DNA of 64,000 nucleotides from JBCBKU01 sp038521345 (lineage in GTDB: Bacteria; Pseudomonadota; Alphaproteobacteria; Rhodobacterales; Rhodobacteraceae). The notes under the pieces are model-generated. The model saw only the letters and a list, made by a program, of their open reading frames with translations. It searched no databases and had not been told where the DNA came from. Where the stretch lies: positions 1-64,000 of the forward strand of contig JBCBKU010000001.1 in the NCBI GenBank assembly GCA_038521345.1, in the 5' to 3' direction. This document shows, one piece after another, positions 24,538-33,010 of this stretch (its first letter is position 1; the number at the start of each line of letters is the position of its first letter). The position numbers and the translations under genes are program-made.

Positions 24538-24564
24538 GGGCGAGCAGCCGAGACGCCGATTCGC

Positions 24565-25587
24565 ATGGACGACGCGCCACAGGACAAACAGGTAGGCCTT
24601 GGCGTCTTTGCCCGGCGCGGCGAAACGCGTGGCCTGTCGAATGCCGAGCTCATTGCTCTTGCGCTCTCCGCCTTGTGGATCGGCGCTGTGGCGCTCTTCT
24701 TTTTTACGGCGGGCCGATCTGATGACGGCGGTGCTGGGGACCCCTTCCGTGTGGTCATGGTACTGGTGTCCATTTTTATGCCGATCGCCCTTATCTGGAT
24801 CGCGGCAACAGCTGCAAATTCAGCGCGTGTGATGCGCGAGGAATCCGCACGCCTGCAGGCCGCGGTGGATTCTATGCGCCAAAACATCGTGGCCCAGCGG
24901 CAAGCAGACAGCACAAGTGTCGCGCCCTCGGTCGAAAAGAAACTGGACGAACTGGTCGAGGCGCAGCGAAAAGCCGGCGAGGCTTTTGCTTCGTTTCAGA
25001 CCATTCGGGCCGAGAAACCAGCAATTCCGATTGAACCGGCGCAAGTCATTCCCGACGACATTCCGGACAGTCAGCCAAGCCTTGCCCTTGGAACCCGTGC
25101 GGACGAGGCGCCACCGCCGGTTTCGGTGGAGGATTTCATTCGGGCTTTGAATTTTCCGGAAAACGCGGACGACAAGGAGGGGTTTCGCGCCCTTCGGAGG
25201 GCCATGGCGGACCGAAAGACCGCAGAATTGGTGCAAGCCAGCCAGGACATTCTGACCCTTCTAAGCCAGGAAGGGATTTACATGGATGACATGCATCCCG
25301 ACCGTGCCCGCCCGGAGATTTGGCGGCGGTTCGCCCAAGGCGAGCGGGGCCGGACTGTCGCGGGGCTGGGTGGCATCCGGGACCGGTCTGCGCTGACACT
25401 CACGGCTGCCCGGATGCGACAGGATCATATCTTTCGCGATACGGCACATCACTTTCTTCGCCGGTTCGACCAGACCTTGTCGGCTTTTGAAAAGACAGCA
25501 TCCGATCTGGAGATTGCCGATCTTACCGATACGCGGACCGCGCGCGCCTTCATGCTTTTGGGGCGCGTTGCAGGAACGTTCGACTGA
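24565..25587 (+). CDS. Uncharacterised two-span membrane protein
   Basis: A 340-residue protein. Two transmembrane helices lie at about 27-49 and 62-84. A long helical coiled coil follows (about 88-150, ARVMREESARLQAAVDSMRQ), then a disordered segment with many Pro (150-190), then a globular C-terminal domain (about 190-340) containing FIRALNFPENADDKEGFRAL and a repeated Arg/Asp pattern. I do not recognise a named family; it looks conserved among Roseobacter-type genomes. It lies right after greA on the same strand and may share its promoter. The stop is four bases from the convergent moeA fusion. Function unknown. Confidence 0.75.
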   Translation: MDDAPQDKQVGLGVFARRGETRGLSNAELIALALSALWIGAVALFFFTAGRSDDGGAGDPFRVVMVLVSIFMPIALIWIAATAANSARVMREESARLQAAVDSMRQNIVAQRQADSTSVAPSVEKKLDELVEAQRKAGEAFASFQTIRAEKPAIPIEPAQVIPDDIPDSQPSLALGTRADEAPPPVSVEDFIRALNFPENADDKEGFRALRRAMADRKTAELVQASQDILTLLSQEGIYMDDMHPDRARPEIWRRFAQGERGRTVAGLGGIRDRSALTLTAARMRQDHIFRDTAHHFLRRFDQTLSAFEKTASDLEIADLTDTRTARAFMLLGRVAGTFD

Positions 25588-25591
25588 TCGG

Positions 25592-27673
25592 TCAAAGCCC
25601 GAAAGCCGAAAACGGGATATAGGTAACCGGATCTCCAGTACGGATCTCAACGGCTTGGTCTGGCAATTCGACAAGACCTTCCGCCCATGACAGCCCTGTA
25701 ATGCGACCCGAACCTTCGGACGGAAACACGGCGACCTGACCTTTCTCGTCCAACCGAGCGCGAAGATACTCTCGGCGGCCGGCTTTCTTGCGTTTGATGA
25801 AGGCCGCCGGTCGCAGCTCGGGTTCTGGTGTTGACCAGTCGCATCCGGCCCGCGCCAGCATGGCCGGGCGCGCGAACAGAAGCGCGCAAACAAAGGCCGC
25901 CACAGGGTTTCCGGGAAGTCCGAAGACGGGAAGGTCACCCCATTGTCCAAGTGCTAGTGGACGGCCTGGCTTGATTGCGATCCGCCATGCATGCACCTGG
26001 CCTTCATCAGACAAGAGCGACGAGACGTGGTCCTCGTCGCCTGCTGAAGCTCCGCCCGATGTCAGGAGAATGTCGACCTCGGTGGCAGCGCGATCAAGGG
26101 CATGGCGCAGAGCGTCCCTTGCGTCGCTGACGATACCAAGATCGACCGCTGCAAATCCCCACCTTGTACAGAGTGACAGAAGCATTGGACGGTTGGCATC
26201 ATAAGTCCGTTCTGGCCCGGCTTGGCCCTTCGGATCGACGAGTTCGTCGCCCGTCGACAATACCCCAACACGCAAACGGGAAACGACTTCGGCTTCATGG
26301 TGTCCCGTTGCCGCAAGAAGCGCGAGATCCTGCGGCCGAAGCCGTGAACCTGCCTCAAGTGCGACATCGCCCTGACGGATGTCTTCGCCGCGTCGGCGCA
26401 CATTAGCGCCCAGTTTTGCGTCCGCGGGCACATACACGCGGTCGCCGTCCACGCGGCACTCTTCGTCGAGGGCCACGGTGTCCGCCCCGGATGGCAGCAA
26501 GGCCCCTGTCAGTACACGGACGGCACAACCGAATTTCAGTGCGCCTTTGTAGGGCACGCCCGGGGCTGCCCGTTTCGGCGCACAGATCAGTCCGCCGGGC
26601 GATCGGTCATGGGCAAATGCCCAGCCATCCACCGCCACATTGGCGGCCGGTGGATTGTCACGCTTGGCCGACATGTCTTTGGATAGCACCCGATCGACCG
26701 CGTCAAAGATCGGTACTAACTCGGTCCCGGATACTTGCAGTGTCACACGCCGAAGACGATCCGCCGCCTCGTCAACCGACATCCAAGCGACGCCCGGCGG
26801 CAGGGCATAACAATCACCGCCGCGAGGTTGGCGAGCAGCCCGTCGCAAAGTGTCTTCATATCCTACACCCAAGATCCAACCTTCTTCGGGCGCGGATACA
26901 TCCAGCATCTTGCTCAGCTCTGCATCCGACAACCGTGCCAAGGCGCGGGCCAGAACGAGCACCTGGGCGCGGTCGCGGATCGTGTCCTCTTCTGCAATCA
27001 CGGCATCTTTAACGAGGCTGGGCCAGATCTCGGCGAAGGCGACCGGTCCGTTCAAAGGCTCGAACGGCCAAACGGAAATGGCGTTTGGAAAGGCCTCGCG
27101 AAGCTGCGCAAGACAGGCCATACCGGTCATGATCTGGCCGCCGACCGCGCCGGCGCCACCCATCTGCCAACATGAGAAGCTGCCTTTTGCACGCGTCTCC
27201 ACTTGCCGATCTTCCGCAAGATTGGGGGGCATGTCCTGGGGCTTGCGTCGTGGCAGGTTCGGAACGTCCGCCTTCAACCCATTAAACCAAAAAGGACCGT
27301 CCCCCGGAAAGAGCGCATTCATCTGCCCGGCAAGTGCAAAGCGATTGTTGCCGCGCGGCGTATCTTCAAGCGAGGCAGCATACCAATCCCAAAGGTCGAG
27401 TGGCGATGCTCGCCCGGTTATCACTTGGGCAAATCCAGCCGGATACCCAAATGGAAAGTCAAAACCGATCATAAGGCGCCGATCCGCGGCAATCTCACGA
27501 CGGATCAGGTCTTCAAGCCATTCCATGGCGGCGTCCCGGTTCCGTAGATAAACCGGATCCTCGGGCTTACCGTCGACTACCAGAGCTGCCCAGATTGCGT
27601 CCGCTCTCGGTTTAGAACCTGTGTCGTTGGCCGACGACCAGTCGATCACGGCAAAAGACTGGAAACCTCTCAA
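25592..27673 (-). CDS. moeA: MoeA molybdopterin molybdotransferase with an uncharacterised N-terminal domain
   Basis: A 693-residue protein. Residues from about 296 to the end form a complete MoeA (molybdotransferase): VDGWAFA, GALLPSGADTV, the TSGGASAGDEDHV loop, KPGRPLALG and GLPGNPVAAF. It inserts molybdate into adenylated molybdopterin. The first about 280 residues are a separate domain (FAVIDWSSAND, LMIGFDFPFGYP, FSCWQMGGAGAVGGQIMTG) with two acidic strands that recall an RNase H-like fold of the DUF429 kind; that link is inference. MoeA is normally about 400 residues. The start is TTG 27673, sharing bases with the mobB TGA; no ATG lies nearby. It ends the fdhD-mobA-mobB-moeA operon. Confidence 0.88.
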   Translation of the reverse strand: MRGFQSFAVIDWSSANDTGSKPRADAIWAALVVDGKPEDPVYLRNRDAAMEWLEDLIRREIAADRRLMIGFDFPFGYPAGFAQVITGRASPLDLWDWYAASLEDTPRGNNRFALAGQMNALFPGDGPFWFNGLKADVPNLPRRKPQDMPPNLAEDRQVETRAKGSFSCWQMGGAGAVGGQIMTGMACLAQLREAFPNAISVWPFEPLNGPVAFAEIWPSLVKDAVIAEEDTIRDRAQVLVLARALARLSDAELSKMLDVSAPEEGWILGVGYEDTLRRAARQPRGGDCYALPPGVAWMSVDEAADRLRRVTLQVSGTELVPIFDAVDRVLSKDMSAKRDNPPAANVAVDGWAFAHDRSPGGLICAPKRAAPGVPYKGALKFGCAVRVLTGALLPSGADTVALDEECRVDGDRVYVPADAKLGANVRRRGEDIRQGDVALEAGSRLRPQDLALLAATGHHEAEVVSRLRVGVLSTGDELVDPKGQAGPERTYDANRPMLLSLCTRWGFAAVDLGIVSDARDALRHALDRAATEVDILLTSGGASAGDEDHVSSLLSDEGQVHAWRIAIKPGRPLALGQWGDLPVFGLPGNPVAAFVCALLFARPAMLARAGCDWSTPEPELRPAAFIKRKKAGRREYLRARLDEKGQVAVFPSEGSGRITGLSWAEGLVELPDQAVEIRTGDPVTYIPFSAFGL

Positions 27674-28161
27674 AGACCCAAATCCGCAGCGATGAAGGCC
27701 GCGATCGTGCGCGTATCACTCAAAGGCAATACCGGAACAGCCGCGTCGAGTGCCCGGTCCGCCGCGACCGCCTTAATTGTCGGATCCTGGCCGGCCCTCA
27801 GCGGACCGAAGTCATTTCCGCGCCAGCATTCAATCTTAGGGTGCGGCGCGGTTTTGAACCCTTCGAACAGAATGAGGTCCGCTGGCCCCAAGCGCCCGAG
27901 CAGGTCCTCGAACGAAGGAGGGTCCTCGCCCCGATTCTCGCGAATGAGGGCCAGACGAGCATCTGAGGCCACGAGAACCTCTCGCGCGCCAGCCTCTCGG
28001 TGGCGATGGCTGTCGCGGCCCGGCTGGTCCACATCAAATTCATGGTGGGCGTGTTTTAGGGTGGAAACTGTCAGCCCCCTTTCGGTGAAGGTAGCCACCA
28101 AGCGCTCGACCAATCCGGTTTTCCCGCTGTTCTTCCATCCGGTTACGCCCCAGACTTTCAT
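27670..28161 (-). CDS. mobB: Molybdopterin-guanine dinucleotide biosynthesis adaptor MobB
   Basis: A 163-residue P-loop GTPase that aids MobA in attaching GMP to molybdenum cofactor. It begins KVWGVTGWKNSGKTGLVERL, with a Walker A of GWKNSGKT (about 7-14). The segment TLKHAHHEFDVDQPGRDSHR and the Walker B-like DLILFEGFK are typical MobB features. ATG 28161 overlaps the mobA stop (28158-28161), and its own stop overlaps moeA, so the whole cluster is translationally coupled. Confidence 0.93.
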   Translation of the reverse strand: MKVWGVTGWKNSGKTGLVERLVATFTERGLTVSTLKHAHHEFDVDQPGRDSHRHREAGAREVLVASDARLALIRENRGEDPPSFEDLLGRLGPADLILFEGFKTAPHPKIECWRGNDFGPLRAGQDPTIKAVAADRALDAAVPVLPLSDTRTIAAFIAADLGL

Positions 28162-28772
28162 GCCGCGTCGGCAAGTCGTTGCCGCGCGATCTCAAGATCT
28201 GCGGGCGTGTTAACGTTGAAGAACGGGTCCAAGTCTGCAGGCGCGTCAAAGCGGGCCGTGCGCGCATTGTGGCGGTCTGCCCACGCGACGATCTTACGAA
28301 CCCCGTCCGCAAGCGCGTGACGCAAGTCGTCGCGCAGCGTTGTTGTCCAGAGCCCGAAGGTAGGATGGCGGTTGGCCGTCTCACCCAAGGCGCCGCTTGC
28401 GGCAAGTACGGGCGCTATGCCATCGCTCTCGGAACGCAGTCGGTCCACAAGATCGCGCGGAAAGAAAGGCGTGTCAGCGGCCACAGTCACTATCGCGTTT
28501 GCCCCGTTCTGTGCGGCCCAGTCCAGGCCGGCCAGCACCCCCGCAAGGGGGCCGGGCCAGTCTGGGACGCTATCTTCAAGAACAAGAAGATCGAACTCGT
28601 CGAACCGTCCCTTGGGACCGTTTGCGTTCAACACGATAGGGTTCGCCTGCGAGGCAAGACGATCAATGACGTGGGCCAAGATTGGGCGCCCGTCCAGATC
28701 TAGAAGGCTTTTGTCACCACCTCCCATGCGGCGCGCCTTCCCGCCGGCGAGTATGATTGCGGGAAGCGTCAT
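28158..28772 (-). CDS. mobA: Molybdenum cofactor guanylyltransferase
   Basis: A 204-residue nucleotidyltransferase. It adds GMP from GTP to molybdopterin, giving the guanine dinucleotide cofactor of DMSO-reductase-type enzymes such as formate dehydrogenase. It has the nucleotide-binding N-terminus ILAGGKARRMGGGDKSLLDL, the DSVPDWPGPLAGVLAGLDW stretch and the metal site VAADTPFFP. Length is normal. It overlaps fdhD and mobB by four bases each, consistent with service to a molybdo-formate dehydrogenase. Confidence 0.94.
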   Translation of the reverse strand: MTLPAIILAGGKARRMGGGDKSLLDLDGRPILAHVIDRLASQANPIVLNANGPKGRFDEFDLLVLEDSVPDWPGPLAGVLAGLDWAAQNGANAIVTVAADTPFFPRDLVDRLRSESDGIAPVLAASGALGETANRHPTFGLWTTTLRDDLRHALADGVRKIVAWADRHNARTARFDAPADLDPFFNVNTPADLEIARQRLADAA

Positions 28773-29656
28773 CGATGCCCTCCCGATTTGCGCGCGTGGC
28801 GGGTCTCTTCGTCAGGAATCGCGGCAGGGTCTGCATCGTGGACGAGCCGGTCTGCTCCCGAGAGACAAATGAACCTTCGCCCTCTCATACGACCGATCAG
28901 GGTCAAGCCGAGTTCGCGTGCCAGATCCACCCCCCAAGCGGTAAACCCGGAGCGCGAGACAAGAACCGGGATGCCCATTCTGGCGGTCTTGATCACCATT
29001 TCGGAGGTCAGGCGGCCTGTCGTATAAAGAAGTGTGTCGTCGGCCGGACAGCGCTCGGCTGCCATCCACCCCGCGATCTTGTCGACCGCGTTGTGGCGGC
29101 CCACGTCCTCCATGTAGACCAACGGCTGGTCCGCGCGGCAAAGCACGGTGCCATGGATGGCGCCTGCATTGAGGTAAAGGCTAGGGGTCACGTTGATCTG
29201 TCGGGCCAACGCGTAGAGCCACGATGTGCGGACTTTGACGTCTGGCAACTCCAGATACGCCAGACCCTCCATGAGATCGCCGAACACCGTGCCAACTGCG
29301 CATCCTGATGTCCGCGTCTTCTTCGCGAGTTTTTCTTCGAAGTTCGTCGGGCTGGACGTGCGCACAACCACGGTCTCAAGCTCTTCGTCCACGTCGATGG
29401 CCAGCACCGCTTCGTCTGGCCCGAGCATACCTTGGTTCAACAAGAAGCCGCGGGCCAACAATTCGGGGTAGTCTCCGATGGTCATCATTGTGATCACTTC
29501 CTGACCGTTCAGAAACAGGGTCATCGGTCGTTCCTCGACCACATTGGTCTCGACGGTGGTGCCCGTTTGGTCCGTGCCGACAAGAGAACGTGTGAGCCGG
29601 GCGGCGGTCGGATCCGGCCGGATCAGGTAGTTATGGTCATCATCATGAATGGTCAT
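28769..29656 (-). CDS. fdhD: Formate dehydrogenase accessory sulfurtransferase FdhD
   Basis: A 295-residue FdhD/NarQ-family protein that delivers sulfur to the molybdenum cofactor of formate dehydrogenases. Recognisable parts are RPMTLFLNGQEVITMMTIGDYPELLARGFL (read in parts), the cysteine loop RTSGCAVGTVFG, the AGAIHGTVLC segment and VEDVGRHNAVDKIAGWM. The cysteine loop holds one Cys where many relatives have a CxxC pair; the essential nucleophile is kept. The first residues carry a His/Asp-rich tip. It heads the operon with mobA, mobB and moeA; a 55-base promoter region separates it from azlC. Confidence 0.93.
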   Translation of the reverse strand: MTIHDDDHNYLIRPDPTAARLTRSLVGTDQTGTTVETNVVEERPMTLFLNGQEVITMMTIGDYPELLARGFLLNQGMLGPDEAVLAIDVDEELETVVVRTSSPTNFEEKLAKKTRTSGCAVGTVFGDLMEGLAYLELPDVKVRTSWLYALARQINVTPSLYLNAGAIHGTVLCRADQPLVYMEDVGRHNAVDKIAGWMAAERCPADDTLLYTTGRLTSEMVIKTARMGIPVLVSRSGFTAWGVDLARELGLTLIGRMRGRRFICLSGADRLVHDADPAAIPDEETRHARKSGGHR

Positions 29657-29711
29657 TTGATGTTTCCGCTTCGGCCCGGTACCGGAGGCTTCAAGAGCTT
29701 AGGACCTGTCG

Positions 29712-30419
29712 ATGTCTTCCTCCACAGCAAAACGCCGGTTCTGGCAGGGCTTTCGCGATGGGCTGCCGTTCGTCGTTATCGTAGCGCCATTCGCTGCGGT
29801 GTTCGGTGTGCTGGCGACTGAGGCCGGATTGTCGGTCGTTGAGACGATGGGGTTTTCTGTTCTGGTGATCGCTGGAGCGTCGCAGATCGCTGCGCTTCAG
29901 CTTATGGTAGACAACGCCCCGACCATAATTATCTTGGCCACCGCCTTAGCGGTCAACTTGCGGATGGCGATGTACTCGGCATCGTTGGTTCCGCATTTAG
30001 GGGCGGCGCCGTTCTGGACACGTGCGGTGATTGCATACCTGACCGTCGACCAATCCTATGTCATGGCGGTGTCGCGCTATGACGCCGATCCCTCGATGTC
30101 GACGTCGGAGAAGATTCGATACTTTTTTGGGGTGATCGCGCCGGTGGCAACCACTTGGTATGTCTTCACGCTGGTCGGGGCTTTGCTTGGCCAGCAGATT
30201 CCGGATGGTTGGGCGCTTGATTTCGCCGTTCCAATTGCGTTCCTTGCGATTACAGCGCCGATGCTGAAGACGGTAGCCCATCTTGCCGCCGCGCTGACCT
30301 CGATTGTGCTCGCTTTAATGCTTGCTTGGCTGCCACCGGGTGTGGGGCTGCTGATTGCCGGTTTGGTGGCCATGATTATCGGCGCCGAAGTCGAGAGACG
30401 GATGGAGCGTGCACCATGA
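29712..30419 (+). CDS. azlC: AzlC-family branched-chain amino acid exporter, large subunit
   Basis: A 235-residue integral membrane protein with five or more helices. AzlC/YgaZ proteins work with a small AzlD/YgaH partner to export branched-chain amino acids. Family signatures seen are GFRDGLPFVVIVAPFAAVFG (about 13-32), ATEAGLS, IAGASQIAALQLM and NLRMAMYSASL. ATG 29712 lies 55 bases from divergent fdhD. The stop overlaps azlD by four bases (ATGA), the usual arrangement of the pair. Confidence 0.92.
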   Translation: MSSSTAKRRFWQGFRDGLPFVVIVAPFAAVFGVLATEAGLSVVETMGFSVLVIAGASQIAALQLMVDNAPTIIILATALAVNLRMAMYSASLVPHLGAAPFWTRAVIAYLTVDQSYVMAVSRYDADPSMSTSEKIRYFFGVIAPVATTWYVFTLVGALLGQQIPDGWALDFAVPIAFLAITAPMLKTVAHLAAALTSIVLALMLAWLPPGVGLLIAGLVAMIIGAEVERRMERAP

Positions 30420-30748
30420 GCCTGTCGTCGTTTCAGATCTGGACGATCATCCTTTTGCTTGGTGCCGGGACCTTTTTAATCCGTTTTTCGTTTCTGGGCC
30501 TGATCGGTGACCGGAGGATCCCCCCATACTTCCTTCGCCTGCTACGCTACACGCCAGTGGCGGTTATCCCTGGGCTTGTGGCCCCCCTAGTAGTGTGGCC
30601 GGCTGCGACAAACGGGGAACCGGACCCGATCCGCCTTGTTGCTGCTGCTGCGACAGTTACCGTTGGGATGTGGACGAAGAACATATTCTGGGCGATCGTT
30701 GCAGGCGCCGGAGCGCTTTATGGGTTGCCCACCCTTATTGGGGGATAA
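30416..30748 (+). CDS. azlD: AzlD-family branched-chain amino acid exporter, small subunit
   Basis: A 110-residue protein with about four transmembrane helices. It shows the AzlD pattern (TFLIRFSFLGL, then RRIPPYFLRLLRYTPVAVIPGLVAP in parts, then TKNIFWAIVAGAGALYGL). It is the obligate partner of AzlC, and the ATG is inside the azlC stop. Longer frames upstream lie within azlC. Its end overlaps the convergent lipoprotein gene by 14 bases. Confidence 0.92.
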   Translation: MSLSSFQIWTIILLLGAGTFLIRFSFLGLIGDRRIPPYFLRLLRYTPVAVIPGLVAPLVVWPAATNGEPDPIRLVAAAATVTVGMWTKNIFWAIVAGAGALYGLPTLIGG

Positions 30749-31295
30749 TGCCCGCGCCGATCCGACGCGTCTGAACCCCCGAGATGCGACCAAATCGCTC
30801 TGCCGTGCGGTTCGGAAACCAGCTAGTCCCTACACTTTCGAACCCCGGTAGTTGGGACAGGACGCGTGTCGTGGCCTGGGCGCAATGCGCCTTTGGGACC
30901 GGACCGTGGTCCTGAACTCTTGCCAACGCGGTATCAGCGATGCTTTGCGGTACGGTCACTGTCTGCAAGGTCACGGTGAATCCAGGCCGCCCGTAGTACG
31001 CAAAGTACGCTCGCAATGCGTCAGCCCGCATCCCGAACAGGACGTCGTTTCGTTCCGGTACCGCTTTATGTTGAAATGTGCCCGCTGGGTCGAATACAAC
31101 GCGTTCCGATCCATTGATCAGAAGGGCAGAGTGCGAGCCGGAACCCGATGCGTCGTTCCGGACAGTTACCAGAGTTATGGACGCCGGATCGCTCGTGGCG
31201 TAACGCGCGCGTTGCACGGCGTCGTCAGGTGCCCAAACCGGTTGGGCACACGCCGCAAGGCAAAGAAAAGCAATGATTGCTGCCGAGAGGCGCAG
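30735..31295 (-). CDS. Putative lipoprotein, probable CTG start, possibly papain-like fold
   Basis: The first ordinary start in this frame is GTG 31217 (160 residues). Upstream, the same frame reads MRLSAAIIAFLCLAAC from a CTG at 31295, an excellent lipoprotein signal with lipobox LAAC, and GAGG lies five bases before it. I therefore propose CTG initiation and a 186-residue lipoprotein. The mature part has SGSHSALLINGSERVVFDPAG and, later, KAHCAQATTRVLSQLPGF. A His near an SxALL strand with a distant Cys recalls NlpC/P60 or YiiX-like peptidases; that is a weak inference. It starts right after the oxidase subunit IV stop. Family not recognised. Confidence 0.65.
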   Translation of the reverse strand: MRLSAAIIAFLCLAACAQPVWAPDDAVQRARYATSDPASITLVTVRNDASGSGSHSALLINGSERVVFDPAGTFQHKAVPERNDVLFGMRADALRAYFAYYGRPGFTVTLQTVTVPQSIADTALARVQDHGPVPKAHCAQATTRVLSQLPGFESVGTSWFPNRTAERFGRISGVQTRRIGAGIIPQ

Positions 31296-31302
31296 AAGCG
31301 CC

Positions 31303-31443
31303 TCAGATCGTGAAAATGGCCAAGAAGATCAGGACGGCGAAGATGACGATGACCGACCGTGTCGTATACGTGATGAACGCGTCGAACGTCTTTTCCTGAT
31401 CCTTGATGTCCATCTTGCCGTGGATGTGGTCCGCCATTTTCAT
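31303..31443 (-). CDS. aa3-type cytochrome c oxidase subunit IV
   Basis: A 46-residue protein: MKMADHIHGKMDIKDQEKTF followed by a single transmembrane helix ending FLAIFTI. Length, the HxHG-xMDI-xxQEKTF start and the lone helix match the bacterial aa3 oxidase subunit IV family (PF07835), which packs against subunits I and III in the inner membrane. GAGGA precedes ATG 31443 by four bases; ATG 31437 is the alternative. The other oxidase subunits are not in this window, which is usual, since the gene is often detached from the main cluster. Confidence 0.88.
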   Translation of the reverse strand: MKMADHIHGKMDIKDQEKTFDAFITYTTRSVIVIFAVLIFLAIFTI

Positions 31444-31526
31444 TAGTTCCTCAGTCATCTCAACCGGGAGTTACGTGATCTGTCCCGGCGTGTCACGCGT
31501 GTTTGGCCGCGCCAAAGCGGCGCATG

Positions 31527-31982
31527 TCAGCTTTCGGATTGTGGAACGGGGTCTTCCAGATCCGCCGCAAGCCGAAATCCGATCCGTTCGGCCTTTTCGG
31601 CTTCGACCCGTTTCGGGATTGCCTTGAGCGCCACCGACAATTGAGAGACGTGCTGAATAAGTTGCATCCGGTGCCCGCCGGGGTCGGCGCCGTAGAACGT
31701 GACGATGTCGGGGTCAAAGTAACCCATGCCCAGGATCCGCATAACTCCCGGGCCATCGGCCACGCCGATCGCGACTTCGTGGTCTTCGTCCAATTGTTCT
31801 TCAAAGTTTTGGATGTAAAGGATCAGCCGCTGATAGGCCCATTCCGCCGCGCTTTTTGCCTCGACCGGTTTCTTGGTGACAGCGTCAGGCAGCGGGCGTT
31901 GCTCGGCGGTCGGTCGAGCATCGGCATCGGTGTGCACCGCATGAGCACAGGGGTCGTCTACTTTGGAGTCGTCGTCTGCCAA
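31527..31982 (-). CDS. DUF6173-family protein
   Basis: A 151-residue soluble protein. The N-terminus is disordered (DDDSKVDDPCAHAV), followed by a domain starting SAAEWAYQRLILYIQNFEEQ and containing GYFDPDIVTFYGAD and HRMQLIQHVSQLSVAL. This matches the uncharacterised DUF6173 family. TTG 31982 with GGAG seven bases upstream is my start; the longer frame from 32033 overlaps the upstream hydrolase further. It still overlaps that gene's end by 25 bases, so it belongs to the acyl-CoA dehydrogenase-hydrolase-DUF6173 operon. Function unknown. Confidence 0.75.
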   Translation of the reverse strand: MADDDSKVDDPCAHAVHTDADARPTAEQRPLPDAVTKKPVEAKSAAEWAYQRLILYIQNFEEQLDEDHEVAIGVADGPGVMRILGMGYFDPDIVTFYGADPGGHRMQLIQHVSQLSVALKAIPKRVEAEKAERIGFRLAADLEDPVPQSES

Positions 31983-33010
31983 AGCCAGGCTCCGTCTTTT
32001 CGAACTTGACGCGTGGCGCGTCCCGAATGCCAAAGATGTAGGACGTGGGCAAAGGCTTCGGCAAGGGCAAGGCCATACTCGCTGTCTCTGATTTCGCGTT
32101 TAAAAAGTGTCACGAAGCACTCAGTGGCCGTGCGCGGCTCTGTCAGAAAGTCCTCGAGCCGGATTAAGGCCTCTTCGTGGTTCCGGATCAGCTGGCCGAG
32201 GCGAGTTTGAAGGCCACGGTAGGGCAACTTGTGTCCCGGCAGAACCAGTACGTTGTTGTCTGCCGGCCCCAGAAACATTCGGCAAGACGCGAGCCAGTCC
32301 TTGACCGGATCCGCGTTGGGCTCCGTCGGATACACGCCGAGATTCGGGGAAATGGACGGGAGCAACTGGTCCCCACCCAACACGATATCTCCGTCGGAGG
32401 CCCACAGAGTGACGTGATCGGGTGCGTGCCCGTTTCCAAGCCTGACCGTCCATTTGCGACCTCCGGCGCGCAGCGCATCGCCATCGGTCAGTCTTGAATA
32501 GCCCAAGGGAAGGGGAGCGACGACGTCGGCAAAGTTGAACGGACGCGAAGCTGCGCGATCGGTCAGCCGCTCAGAGTCCATACCTGCGCTTTGATAGAAC
32601 GCCAGTGTTTCGGGCGTCGGCACCGATTGCTCGTCGAGGGTCAGCATCCGCGCGAAGAGCCATGCGGTCCGTGTGGTCAGTACTTCTGCGTCGAAATCCG
32701 ATTTGAACCACCCAGCCAACCCGACGTGGTCCGGATGGTGGTGTGTCACGATAACCCGTCGTACCGGAAGGCCGGAAAGCGGTCCGCCAAGAAGTTCGCG
32801 CCAGTGAGACTTTGTCCGTTCCGTCCCAAGCCCAGTGTCGACAAGCGTCCAGCCGTCTGAATCCCGCAGGGCGTAGGCGTTGACGTGGTCGAGCGCCATA
32901 GGCAGTGGAAGCCGGATCCAGAGAATGCCCTCTGAGATCTCGGCCCAGCCCCCAGGCGGCGGGGGCTCCGGAAACGGGTATCGAAGCGTTGCTAGGTCCC
33001 GATCGGTCAT
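31958..33010 (-). CDS. Metallo-beta-lactamase-fold hydrolase
   Basis: A 350-residue protein of the glyoxalase II/lactonase-like metallo-hydrolase family. The metal-binding motif is VTHHHPDHVG (HxHxDH), with further ligands in GNGHAPDHVTLW and GGDQLLPSISPN, and a C-terminal PGHKLPYRG. The first strand reads WIRLPLPMALDHVNAYAL. The substrate is likely a thioester or lactone, but it is not determined. ATG 33010 shares bases with the acyl-CoA dehydrogenase stop (ATGA), so the two are cotranscribed; a fatty acid or acyl-CoA context is plausible. Confidence 0.88.
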   Translation of the reverse strand: MTDRDLATLRYPFPEPPPPGGWAEISEGILWIRLPLPMALDHVNAYALRDSDGWTLVDTGLGTERTKSHWRELLGGPLSGLPVRRVIVTHHHPDHVGLAGWFKSDFDAEVLTTRTAWLFARMLTLDEQSVPTPETLAFYQSAGMDSERLTDRAASRPFNFADVVAPLPLGYSRLTDGDALRAGGRKWTVRLGNGHAPDHVTLWASDGDIVLGGDQLLPSISPNLGVYPTEPNADPVKDWLASCRMFLGPADNNVLVLPGHKLPYRGLQTRLGQLIRNHEEALIRLEDFLTEPRTATECFVTLFKREIRDSEYGLALAEAFAHVLHLWHSGRATRQVRKDGAWLWQTTTPK

